Shown piece after piece: positions 35,601 through 43,035 of a stretch of DNA of 64,000 nucleotides. Position 1 is the stretch's first letter. Each line of letters starts with the position of its first letter. The notes under the pieces are model-generated. The model was not told where the DNA came from. It ran no database searches and saw only the letters and a list, made by a program, of their open reading frames with translations. The position numbers and the translations under genes were made by a program. The stretch spans positions 496,001 through 560,000 of the forward strand of contig NZ_JAOTIF010000001.1 of the NCBI RefSeq assembly GCF_025628885.1. The letters run 5' to 3'. The DNA comes from Paraflavisolibacter caeni (GTDB taxonomy: Bacteria > Bacteroidota > Bacteroidia > Chitinophagales > Chitinophagaceae).

Positions 35601-36190
35601 AGGCAAATTATCTGCAATCGGCCTATATGCGCAATGATGGAAATGGTAAGTTTATTCTGCTTCCTCTGCCCATGCAGGCGCAGATTTCAGTTCTGAATGG
35701 TATGGTTGCTGAGGATTTTGATGGTGATGGTAACCTTGACCTGGTCATTAATGGCAATGATTATGGAGCAGAGGTATCGGTAGGCCGCTATGATGCTTTA
35801 AATGGGTTATACCTGAAAGGTGACGGAAAAGGTAATTTTTCATCTTTATCAATTTTAAACAGTGGCATTTTTATTCCAGGCAATGGAAAGGCCTTGGTAA
35901 AACTACGTTCTCAATCGGGTGATTGCCTTTTAGTAGCCAGTCAGAACAAAGGTCCACTGAAGATTTTCCAATTAAAAAAGAGGGTTCAATGTATTCCCTT
36001 ACAGCCTTCTGATGTCAGTTTTTTGATAAGATATAAGGATGGGCGGATACAAAGGGGAGAAGTATATTATGGTTCTTCTTTTCTGTCACAGTCCGGACGC
36101 TTTTTAATCATAAACAATAAAGTGACTTCAGTGGAAGTGATGGATGGCAAGGGAAGAAAGAGGATCATTAGCGGGACTCTGGCCTCATAA
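32612..36190 (+). CDS. FG-GAP/VCBS-repeat lipoprotein with ASPIC/UnbV domain (CRTAC1-like)
   Basis: A 1192-residue predicted lipoprotein (lipobox AFSC, Cys20). At least 14 calcium-binding loops of the type D-x-[DN]-x-[DN]-G-x-x-D are visible (FNNDGLQD, INNDGLMD, YDNDGDLD, VDGNGLED, FDGDGNLD and others), arranged in two beta-propellers. Between them, about residues 530-600, lies an ASPIC/UnbV domain (LYYQGKQQVYEQTPYRGYLSS then VVIKWPNG). These propellers resemble integrin-alpha and bind proteins or glycans. The FG-GAP plus UnbV arrangement is common beside SusCD pairs in Bacteroidota, but its job is undefined. It is the third gene of a five-gene locus. Confidence 0.92.
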   Translation: MLTIYHRFLLLLLTAVAFSCQGKKMFEQIDSSHSGIHFNNQIEDDDTLNILNVENIYNGGGVGIADFNNDGLQDIYFTANMVSNKLYLNKGDFQFEDITDDAGVGGDGRWCRGVSIVDINNDGLMDLYVSASLLSNPKKRENLLYINEGMNAKGIPHFINRAVEYGLADTSHSTMAAFFDYDNDGDLDMYLLVNEIVKDQYPNTFRPILKNSEHPNTDKLFRNDWDNHLKHPVFTDVSKEAGITVEGYGHGVNITDINKDGWKDIYVTNDFLSNNNLFINNGNGSFTDQAATYFKHTSENSMGQDVMDINNDGLADVIEADMNPEDNFRKKMMLNPLGYQRYQNNEYYGYQYQYVRNVVQLNQGPRLGQNDSVGVPIFSDIAFSSGVAETDWSWAPVVADFDNDGFRDIIITNGFPKDVTDHDFITFRNKAWLLASKKEILEQIPQVKIANYAFKNNGDLTFKNVTKAWGLATPTFANGAAYADLDNDGDLDFVVNNINDEASIYKNKEREHNHEKNHYLRIHLEGDTMNINGFGTWVELYYQGKQQVYEQTPYRGYLSSIQQDPQFGLGAVASIDSVVIKWPNGKMQLLQNIKADQLLKVNIKNATQHYSFTHETVAQNAIFREVTGERNIQYVHQDSDFVDFNIQKLLPHKFTEYGPALAVGDVDGNGLEDVISGGSFYYGEQVFLQQLDGRFVQRNLQEKKTNKGAEDMGILLFDADGDHDLDLYVASGGYEAPANSIAYRDRLYVNDGKGNFTPDTTALPQNLTSKSCVRAADYDNDGDLDLFIAGRIDPWNYPKPVSSFIYRNDSQNGVIKFSDVTASIAKPLLNIGLICDALFTDYDHDGWQDLLLAGEWKPITLLRNEKGRFTNIHLPISNLFGWWNTIAPGDFDNDGDVDYIVGNLGKNSFYRASEKYPVCITAKDFDNNGSYDAFPSLFLPVSQNDTTRKEFPAHLRDEVIKQMISLRTKFQNYHSFAIAPMDEMLTEEQRKDALRLQANYLQSAYMRNDGNGKFILLPLPMQAQISVLNGMVAEDFDGDGNLDLVINGNDYGAEVSVGRYDALNGLYLKGDGKGNFSSLSILNSGIFIPGNGKALVKLRSQSGDCLLVASQNKGPLKIFQLKKRVQCIPLQPSDVSFLIRYKDGRIQRGEVYYGSSFLSQSGRFLIINNKVTSVEVMDGKGRKRIISGTLAS

Positions 36191-36225
36191 ACTAATTTCA
36201 AATCAGAAAAAATTTCAGCACCAAG

Positions 36226-37779
36226 ATGATCAAAATGCGTCAGGCTATTTATGGGTTTCTGAGCTGCTCTTCTATTTTGGTCATGTTTTATTCCTGCCGG
36301 AACTATCATAGAAATCAGTCGCATAAAAATGTTCCTGTATCCAGCATTCGAAAAGGCGAACAATTAGCTGCAAAATACTGCCAGTCATGTCATTTGCTTC
36401 CAGAGCCTTCACAGTTAAATGCTAAAAGCTGGGAAGAAGGTGTTTTGCCTAATATGGGACCCTACCTTGGCATTTTTGCTTATGATTTTAAAGTTTATCC
36501 TTCAGCTAGGAAAGACCCGAATTTGCAACCTGGCTTTTATCCTTCCAGGCCTGTATTGTCTGCGGTTGAATGGCAGCATATACTGGATTATTATTCGGCA
36601 ACTGCCCCTGATTCTTTGCCTGGCCAAAATCGCGAAATGCCAATTAGAACAGGCCTGCCACTTTTTGATGTTGAAATACCCATTTCAAATTCCTTCGATC
36701 CAACAGTATCTTATATTAAAATTGAAAAACGCAGGTTATTACTGCATGATTTGAAATCACAAAAACTTTGGGTCTACGATAGTTCATTGGCAGTGGTGGA
36801 TTCGCTGAACTCCAAGGGCTCTATTGTGGATATAGACTTTCAGGAAGACAAGCTGCTGGCCTGCGATATAGGGGAACTCAATCCTAACAATGGAAGATTT
36901 GGAAAACTGGCTTATGTTCATTTTGACGCATCAGGTAAATTGGAGCAGGATATAAGCGTGATCATCAAGGATTTGGCCCGGCCCGTGCAAATTACAGAGG
37001 CAGATTTGGATGTTGATGGAAAGATGGACCTTGTGGTTTGCGAATTTGGCTTCTTAAACGGGAGCTTGTCCTGGTTTCAGAATATGGGAAATGGAAAATT
37101 CCAGCGACATGTCTTACAACCTTTAGCTGGGGCCACTAAAGTTTATGTTCAAGATGAAAACAAGGATGGCCTGCCTGATCTTTGGGTTTTGTTTGCCCAG
37201 GGTAGGGAAGGTGTTTTTCTGTATACCAACAAGGGAAAAGGGCAATTCAGAGAAGACGAGGTATTGCGCTTTCCTCCTTTGAATGGTTCAAGTTTTTTTG
37301 AATTGGTAGATTGCGACAAAGATGGTTTTAAGGATATTGTATATACCTGTGGCGATAACGCCGATTACTCCAAAGTATTAAAGCCTTATCACGGTGTTTA
37401 TATTTTTTTAAACGATGGTAATAACAGATTTAAGCAAAGATTCTTTTACCCAATTAATGGATGCTATAAAGCTTTAGCTCGTGATTACGATGGAGACGGA
37501 GATCTGGATATTGCCACTATTTCATTTTTTGCAGATTATGCACATCAACCAGAAGAAGGTTTTGTATATTTTGAAAATAAAGGTAATTTCAAGTATACGC
37601 CTTCCACCTTTCCCGAAAGTAAGTTGGGTCGATGGTTGACAATGGATGCTGGAGACCTGGACGGTAATGGAACGATTGATCTTGTATTGGGAAATTATTC
37701 TGGCGGGCCGCAGTTGATGACACCATCAAGTGACTGGAAGAAAGGCCCCTTTTTTATTTTGCTGAAAAGCAAGTATTGA
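36226..37779 (+). CDS. Lipoprotein with haem-c motif and FG-GAP propeller
   Basis: A 517-residue predicted lipoprotein (lipobox FYSC, Cys24). Residues 44-110 contain a single c-type haem motif CQSCH (52-56) and a possible axial Met at LPNMGPYLG (Met77), as in small monohaem cytochromes. From about residue 145 onward there is an FG-GAP propeller with calcium-loop motifs (LDVDGKMD, ENKDGLPD, CDKDGFKD, YDGDGDLD, LDGNGTID). The fusion suggests a surface or periplasmic electron-transfer protein joined to a recognition propeller (inference). It follows the UnbV-type gene by 35 bp and precedes the haloperoxidase-like gene by 11 bp, so it is surely co-transcribed with the latter. Confidence 0.85.
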   Translation: MIKMRQAIYGFLSCSSILVMFYSCRNYHRNQSHKNVPVSSIRKGEQLAAKYCQSCHLLPEPSQLNAKSWEEGVLPNMGPYLGIFAYDFKVYPSARKDPNLQPGFYPSRPVLSAVEWQHILDYYSATAPDSLPGQNREMPIRTGLPLFDVEIPISNSFDPTVSYIKIEKRRLLLHDLKSQKLWVYDSSLAVVDSLNSKGSIVDIDFQEDKLLACDIGELNPNNGRFGKLAYVHFDASGKLEQDISVIIKDLARPVQITEADLDVDGKMDLVVCEFGFLNGSLSWFQNMGNGKFQRHVLQPLAGATKVYVQDENKDGLPDLWVLFAQGREGVFLYTNKGKGQFREDEVLRFPPLNGSSFFELVDCDKDGFKDIVYTCGDNADYSKVLKPYHGVYIFLNDGNNRFKQRFFYPINGCYKALARDYDGDGDLDIATISFFADYAHQPEEGFVYFENKGNFKYTPSTFPESKLGRWLTMDAGDLDGNGTIDLVLGNYSGGPQLMTPSSDWKKGPFFILLKSKY

Positions 37780-37790
37780 AATAGACCGCC

Positions 37791-39113
37791 ATGAAAAATG
37801 TATTGCTCATTTTGATGTCCTTTGTTTTTCTCGCATCATGTAAACAAACAGGTCAAAAAGCTGATGATCATTTGCTGGCTGATCCCAACCTGCTTCATCG
37901 CAATATGAAGCAGCTAACCGAAGTGATCATTCACGATGTCTTTGGTCCACCGGTTGCCAGCCGTATCTACTCCTATACTTCTTTGGCGGCCTATGAAGCA
38001 ATCCGTTTTGAGCAGGCAGGATATCCTTCACTGGCTGCTCAGCTGAACGGCTTTGCGCCAATGCCTTCTCCTGAAAAAGGAAAACAATACAATTATTTAC
38101 TGGCTGCTACCAAATCATTTTTTACGGTGGCAGAAAAAATTACGTTCTCAAAAGACACGTTGCTTAACTATCAGAATAAGGTTTATGCAGATTTTAAATC
38201 ACTCCTTGATATAGACACTTACGAGCGTTCTCTTGATTTGGGAGAGGCTATTGGAAATAAGGTATTGGAAAGAGCAGCAAAGGATAATTATAAGGAAACT
38301 CGTGGCATGGCCAAATTTCTGGGTAACAACCAGGCGGGAAAATGGAGACCTACTCCGCCAGATTACCTGGATGGAACAGAACCTTATTGGAGCCTGATCA
38401 AGCCTTTAGCACTTGATTCAGCTGCACAATTTAAATGCCCACCTCCACCCCTCTACAAGGTGGATACAATAAGTGATTTTTATAAGATGGTAAAAGAAGT
38501 TTATACGATTGGTAATAACCTCACAGAAGAACAGAGAACCATTGCGCATTATTGGGATGATAATCCCTTTGTAATGGAACATTCCGGCCACCTAATGTAT
38601 GCCAACAAAAAAATTACCCCGCCAGGACATTGGATAGGCATTACAGCTATAGCCTGCAAAAAGAAGCAACTGAACGCTATAGAAACTGCACAAGCTTATG
38701 TAGTAACATCTATTGCAATGTTTGATACATTTATCGCTTGCTGGGAAGAAAAATACCGTTCCCAGGTAGTTCGTCCTATTACAGTAATCAACGAGCTTAT
38801 AGACCGCAATTGGCAGCCAATGTTGCAAACACCAGCCTTCCCGGAATATACAAGTGGACATAGCGGGATTTCAGCAGCCGCAGCTACCGTGCTTACCAAA
38901 CGCTTTGGAGATAACTTTGCTTTTGAAGACACCAGCGACTTGGAATATATTGGCTCGAAGCGCAATTTTCAATCTTTTGACCAGGCAGCGCAGGAAGCTT
39001 CCATCAGCAGGGTGTATGGCGGAATTCATTACCGTACAAGTGTTGATGCAGGAGCAAGACAAGGTAAAACAATTGCAGCGTTTATCAATAATAAGTTGCA
39101 ACTAAGAGAGTAG
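37791..39113 (+). CDS. Vanadium-dependent haloperoxidase / PAP2-family lipoprotein
   Basis: A 440-residue predicted lipoprotein (lipobox LASC, Cys17). All three parts of the PAP2/vanadium-haloperoxidase active site are intact: K-x6-RP (Lys321, Arg328, KYRSQVVRP), PEYTSGH (Ser355-Gly356-His357) and SR-x5-H (Ser406, Arg407, His413; SRVYGGIHY). The long spacing and the PEYTSGHSG context match bacterial vanadium haloperoxidase-like proteins over small PAP2 lipid phosphatases, though the two cannot be separated by sequence alone. Last of the SusCD locus genes, 11 bp after the haem-c gene. It may halogenate or dephosphorylate the transported compound (inference). Confidence 0.92.
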   Translation: MKNVLLILMSFVFLASCKQTGQKADDHLLADPNLLHRNMKQLTEVIIHDVFGPPVASRIYSYTSLAAYEAIRFEQAGYPSLAAQLNGFAPMPSPEKGKQYNYLLAATKSFFTVAEKITFSKDTLLNYQNKVYADFKSLLDIDTYERSLDLGEAIGNKVLERAAKDNYKETRGMAKFLGNNQAGKWRPTPPDYLDGTEPYWSLIKPLALDSAAQFKCPPPPLYKVDTISDFYKMVKEVYTIGNNLTEEQRTIAHYWDDNPFVMEHSGHLMYANKKITPPGHWIGITAIACKKKQLNAIETAQAYVVTSIAMFDTFIACWEEKYRSQVVRPITVINELIDRNWQPMLQTPAFPEYTSGHSGISAAAATVLTKRFGDNFAFEDTSDLEYIGSKRNFQSFDQAAQEASISRVYGGIHYRTSVDAGARQGKTIAAFINNKLQLRE

Positions 39114-39157
39114 GAGGTTGCGATGGCAATCGGTTCTAAAAGCCTGATATTTGCAAA

Positions 39158-39733
39158 ATGACTTCTGGTAAGAACAAGGCAATTTTTATTGATAAAGATG
39201 GTACCCTGATCCCGGATATACCCTATAATGTTGATCCGGAGAAGATTAGTTTACAGGAAGGTGCATTAGCAGGATTGCTTCAATTGCAGGAAGCTGGTTA
39301 TTTACTGATTATCGTCTCCAACCAATCGGGCGTTGCCCGTGGCTTATTTAAAGAGGAAGCGCTGCTCCATGTGCAACATAAGATCGAAACCCTTTTGGCA
39401 GAAAAGGGCGTGGTATTGAACGGCTTTTATTATTGTCCCCACTATCCCAATGCTGCCATAAAAGAATATGCAATAGCATGTGACTGCCGCAAACCGCAGC
39501 CTGGCATGTTATTAAAAGCCGCCAGGGAACTGGATATCGACTTGTCTCAATCCTGGATGATCGGTGATATGCTCAATGATGTGGAGGCTGGCAAAAAAGC
39601 AGGTTGCAAAACTGTTTTGATAGACAATGGAAATGAAAAGGATTACCTAGTCAATGAGGTGCGTACACCAGACTATAATGCACAAAACATTGAAGAGGCT
39701 GCAATCCAAATTCTTAAACATGTCAAGGTTTAA
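39158..39733 (+). CDS. gmhB: HAD-IIIA phosphatase, GmhB-like
   Basis: A 191-residue cytosolic HAD enzyme. Catalytic Asp12 and Asp14 lie in FIDKDGTLIPD, motif II is IIVSNQSG, and the acidic motif is MIGDMLNDVEAG. The structural zinc site of GmhB-type enzymes is complete: CPHYP (Cys93, His95) and CDCRKP (Cys108, Cys110). It would remove the C7 phosphate of heptose-1,7-bisphosphate for lipopolysaccharide or glycan synthesis, or act on a related histidinol-phosphate substrate. It follows the haloperoxidase-like gene by 44 bp on the same strand but seems functionally unrelated. Confidence 0.88.
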   Translation: MTSGKNKAIFIDKDGTLIPDIPYNVDPEKISLQEGALAGLLQLQEAGYLLIIVSNQSGVARGLFKEEALLHVQHKIETLLAEKGVVLNGFYYCPHYPNAAIKEYAIACDCRKPQPGMLLKAARELDIDLSQSWMIGDMLNDVEAGKKAGCKTVLIDNGNEKDYLVNEVRTPDYNAQNIEEAAIQILKHVKV

Positions 39734-39749
39734 TTGATCATAGAATAAT

Positions 39750-40577
39750 CTATTTCAACTTATATGCTACAACTGTATTAGCAAAAAATGTTGGCACATA
39801 AATAATGCGTTGTTTAGCATCATAGCCAATATCTGCGACATTCCTTTTTTGTTCACGGGTGTCCATCAGTGTCTCCAGTTTCCCGTCTTTTTGCAAATAG
39901 TAAAGTACACCAGCCCAGGTAGAGGTAACAAAATCCCCATTGCCAATAGGTTCAATACCATCTCCGCCCAATTCCTGGATACCTACAGTAATTAATTTTT
40001 TATCCTTTCCAACTTTATAAACATCCTTTGCTGTCAACATGTAAAGGTCATTGCCATAAGCCTTGAGGCCATTCACCTTGTTAAGGCCGGATAAATAAAG
40101 TGTGGGTTTGTTATTGATAATCTGGTGCACGTTACCCAGTTTAGAGTCGGATACGTAAACAGTTCCTTTCTGGTCAACACTGATATCGTTGAGGTTTTGT
40201 GCACCATCAACAGCGATCTTCTGGTCTATTTTTCCAGTCTTTGTATCAATGACAACAACTTCTGTAATATCTGCTACAAACAATTTATTGCCAGACAATC
40301 CCATTCCTTTGGGCGCATTCAATCCTGAAACCCATGAGGCGTCAAGCACCTTTCCGTTTCTGTCAACTTTGGCAATGCCGCCTTTCCCATCTGCTTCCCA
40401 GGGTGCTCCTTTGATCAATGAAACATATAAAATACTGCCGGCTGGTAAAACTGATTCCGGAGTGGTCAGAGTTGTATCGGTTTCCCAGATTTTTTCAATC
40501 TGGTGTTGTGCATTTGCCATAAACGCAAAAGAAAACAGGAAGGAAAGAAAAAATAGTTTCTTGAAACAGGTTTTCAT
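39750..40577 (-). CDS. Secreted SMP-30/gluconolactonase-like beta-propeller protein
   Basis: A 275-residue exported protein with signal peptide ending AFMANAQ. The body is a beta-propeller with NHL/SMP-30-type blades (ESVLPAGSILYVSLIKG, NAPKGMGLSGNKLFVADI, NLNDISVDQKGTVYVSDS, KVNGLKAYGNDLYML). Some family members are lactonases; the metal ligands cannot be assigned with confidence here, so the function stays open. Its stop lies 16 bp from the converging phosphatase gene, without a clear terminator. Confidence 0.8.
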   Translation of the reverse strand: MKTCFKKLFFLSFLFSFAFMANAQHQIEKIWETDTTLTTPESVLPAGSILYVSLIKGAPWEADGKGGIAKVDRNGKVLDASWVSGLNAPKGMGLSGNKLFVADITEVVVIDTKTGKIDQKIAVDGAQNLNDISVDQKGTVYVSDSKLGNVHQIINNKPTLYLSGLNKVNGLKAYGNDLYMLTAKDVYKVGKDKKLITVGIQELGGDGIEPIGNGDFVTSTWAGVLYYLQKDGKLETLMDTREQKRNVADIGYDAKQRIIYVPTFFANTVVAYKLK

Positions 40578-40683
40578 TGAATGTTTATTTAGTTAGCAAA
40601 TCTAAACAGGTTGAGGAAATGTCAGATATTTTCCATGATACATTCAGTATTTTGCATTTTACATTATCTTATTATTCTAATCT

Positions 40684-41763
40684 ATGCTAATGAATATGAA
40701 CAATATGGAGCAAATACTTCCGCCAGCAACTGCTTTTAACCATTCCATTGATGGCAAGCGAATCCAATTATTCCATCTGAAAAAAGGGGATATCGAAGCT
40801 GCTGTAACGAACTATGGTGCAAAGCTGGTGAGCTTGGCTGCGCCTGATAAAGAAGGGAACAGGCTTGATGTCAATATCGGCTTCAGCGATCTTGACCAAT
40901 ACTTCAATGTAAAGGATGCTTATTATGGTGCTACAGTTGGTCGTTATGCCAACCGTATCGCTTTTGGAAAGTTCTCCTTGAATGGAAAGGAATACACGCT
41001 TGCCACTAACAATGGCCCTAACCATTTGCATGGCGGTATCAAAGGCTTTGATGATGTTGTGTGGGATGCAGAGCAGAAAGATGAAGCTACAGTTGTTTTC
41101 AACTATCTTTCAAAGGATGGTGAAGAAGGTTATCCTGGAAATTTGCAGATTAAAGTGACCTATCATCTGACTGATCAAAACGAACTTCAATTGCACTTCG
41201 AAGCAGAAACAGATCAGACTACAATTATCAACCTCACCAACCATGCATATTTTAATTTGAATGGGCAAGGGAGTGGTACGATCTTAAATCATTTGTTGCA
41301 AATCAATGCAGATCATTATACGCCAATTGATGAAACATCTATTCCCTTTGGAACCATTGAATCAGTAGAAGGAACTCCTTTCGACTTTCGCCAGCCAACA
41401 GTTATTGGCGCCAGGATCAATAACGAACATGAACAACTAAAGAATGGATCAGGCTATGACCACAACTTTGCGTTGAATCAAGAGAATGGCGGGTTAACTT
41501 TTGCTGCTGCTGCAATTGGTGATAAAAGTGGAATTAAATTGGAGGTGTTTACAACAGAACCTGGCATTCAGCTATACACCGGTAACTTCATGCCCGGTAA
41601 AAACAAGTTTCCCAATGGCGCCACAGATGACAAACGCACTGCCTTTTGCCTGGAAACCCAGCATTTTCCTGATTCACCTAACAAACCGAACTTCCCTACC
41701 ACAACATTAAATCCCGGCGAAAAGTTCGATTCCCAGACCATATTCAGATTAACTGTTGCATAA
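40684..41763 (+). CDS. galM: Aldose 1-epimerase (galactose mutarotase)
   Basis: A 359-residue beta-sandwich enzyme that interconverts alpha- and beta-galactose or glucose. Sequence marks: GRYANRIAFGKFSLNGKEY, NNGPNHLHGG with a substrate His, NLTNHAYFNL with the catalytic acid His, and the catalytic base Glu in FCLETQHFPDSPN. Several ATG codons stand at the start (40684, 40690, 40696, 40705), so the exact start is open. No signal peptide. It converges with galK across a strong terminator; galactose use is the common theme. Confidence 0.95.
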   Translation: MLMNMNNMEQILPPATAFNHSIDGKRIQLFHLKKGDIEAAVTNYGAKLVSLAAPDKEGNRLDVNIGFSDLDQYFNVKDAYYGATVGRYANRIAFGKFSLNGKEYTLATNNGPNHLHGGIKGFDDVVWDAEQKDEATVVFNYLSKDGEEGYPGNLQIKVTYHLTDQNELQLHFEAETDQTTIINLTNHAYFNLNGQGSGTILNHLLQINADHYTPIDETSIPFGTIESVEGTPFDFRQPTVIGARINNEHEQLKNGSGYDHNFALNQENGGLTFAAAAIGDKSGIKLEVFTTEPGIQLYTGNFMPGKNKFPNGATDDKRTAFCLETQHFPDSPNKPNFPTTTLNPGEKFDSQTIFRLTVA

Positions 41764-41766
41764 ATC

Positions 41767-41796
41767 AAAGAAGCTGGCTTTAGGGCCAGCTTCTTT
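41767..41796. terminator. Intrinsic terminator between galM and galK
   Basis: Perfect 12-bp stem AAAGAAGCTGGC / GCCAGCTTCTTT with a 6-base loop, 3 bp after the galM stop. The A/T-rich flanks on both sides allow action for both converging genes. Confidence 0.88.
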
Positions 41797-41844
41797 CTAT
41801 TCAAATTTATCATTTTGATCTTTCCAAAACCAGGTTCAGACAGA

Positions 41845-43035
41845 TTAAGCAATGATCGTTTCTGGTGTAATAGTCGAAACTACTGATGTGCCGTTTTCAA
41901 TCTGTGCAATGTAAGCGGTTAGCTCTAACTGCATATGCTCTTGATAAGACTTGCTGATGGCTGCTACCATAGAATCAATAGCTTCTTCCTTCACTATATT
42001 GATGGTGCAACCTCCAAAACCTCCTCCCATCATGCGTGCACCTAATACATTTGGATTATTGCGGACCGCATCAACCAAAAAGTCCAGCTCTTTACAGCTT
42101 ACTTCATACTCTTTGCTCAGACCATCATGCGTTTCAAACATCTTCTTACCCAATGCTTCTACATGACCGGCTTTCAGGTCTTCACAACCATTCAGCAGGC
42201 GGCTGATTTCTTCCACCACATATTTACACCTTCTGTAAATCTCTTCATCTTTAGGTGCAACATGTTCATTTAGCATTTCCATGCTGATATCACGCAAACT
42301 ATTCACCTGGGGATAATGTTCCTTCACCCAGGCTACACCTTGTTCACATTGTGCACGGCGGGTATTATACTCAGATGAAGAAAGGGAATGCTTGACATTG
42401 GTATTTAGTAAAAGGATTTTATATCCTTCTAGTTTTAGCGGCACATATTCATATTCCAATGAACGGCAGTCGAGTTTAATTACATGATCTTTTTTACCAA
42501 ACATAGAAGCAAACTGGTCCATAATACCACACATCACGCCTGCAAATGTATGCTCTGCTTTTTGGGCAATACCTGTCATTTCAGTTTTGGAAATGTCCAA
42601 ACCGAAAATTTCATTTAGAGCATATGCTGTAGCACATTCAACGGCAGCTGAGGAGGAAAGGCCGGCGCCAAAAGGCACATTGCCATCCACTACCAGGTCG
42701 AACCCACTTAATTTATAACCACGTTTTATTGCTTGATCCACTACTCCAAGAATATAGTTTGACCATCCTTCGCCGGGTTTTACATCAGGTAAACTTGTTT
42801 CAAAATGTTCATTGAATTCGTTGGCGTAAAGACGTATTTTGTTATCAGCTCTTTTGTGTATGGCTACGTAAACAGCTTTATCAATAGCTGCTGGCAGCAC
42901 AAAGCCTTCGTTATAGTCGGTATGTTCACCGATAATGTTTACACGGCCGGGAGAACGCACAATAAGCGGTTCTGTACCAAAGAGCTCTTTAAACTTATTG
43001 TAAAGTGCTGAAGTGTCGTAGTTGTTTTGTATCAT
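41845..43035 (-). CDS. galK: Galactokinase
   Basis: A 396-residue GHMP kinase that phosphorylates galactose at C1. The galactokinase signature GRVNIIGEHTDYNEGFVLP is at residues about 30-48, the ATP-binding loop PFGAGLSSSAAVE at about 121-133, and the third GHMP motif GARMMGGGFGGCTI near residue 340. Catalytic Arg and Asp are within GRVN and CGIMDQFAS. The ATG shares one base with the upstream aldo/keto reductase stop (TAATG), so translation is coupled. No galT or galE lies in the window. Confidence 0.97.
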   Translation of the reverse strand: MIQNNYDTSALYNKFKELFGTEPLIVRSPGRVNIIGEHTDYNEGFVLPAAIDKAVYVAIHKRADNKIRLYANEFNEHFETSLPDVKPGEGWSNYILGVVDQAIKRGYKLSGFDLVVDGNVPFGAGLSSSAAVECATAYALNEIFGLDISKTEMTGIAQKAEHTFAGVMCGIMDQFASMFGKKDHVIKLDCRSLEYEYVPLKLEGYKILLLNTNVKHSLSSSEYNTRRAQCEQGVAWVKEHYPQVNSLRDISMEMLNEHVAPKDEEIYRRCKYVVEEISRLLNGCEDLKAGHVEALGKKMFETHDGLSKEYEVSCKELDFLVDAVRNNPNVLGARMMGGGFGGCTINIVKEEAIDSMVAAISKSYQEHMQLELTAYIAQIENGTSVVSTITPETIIA

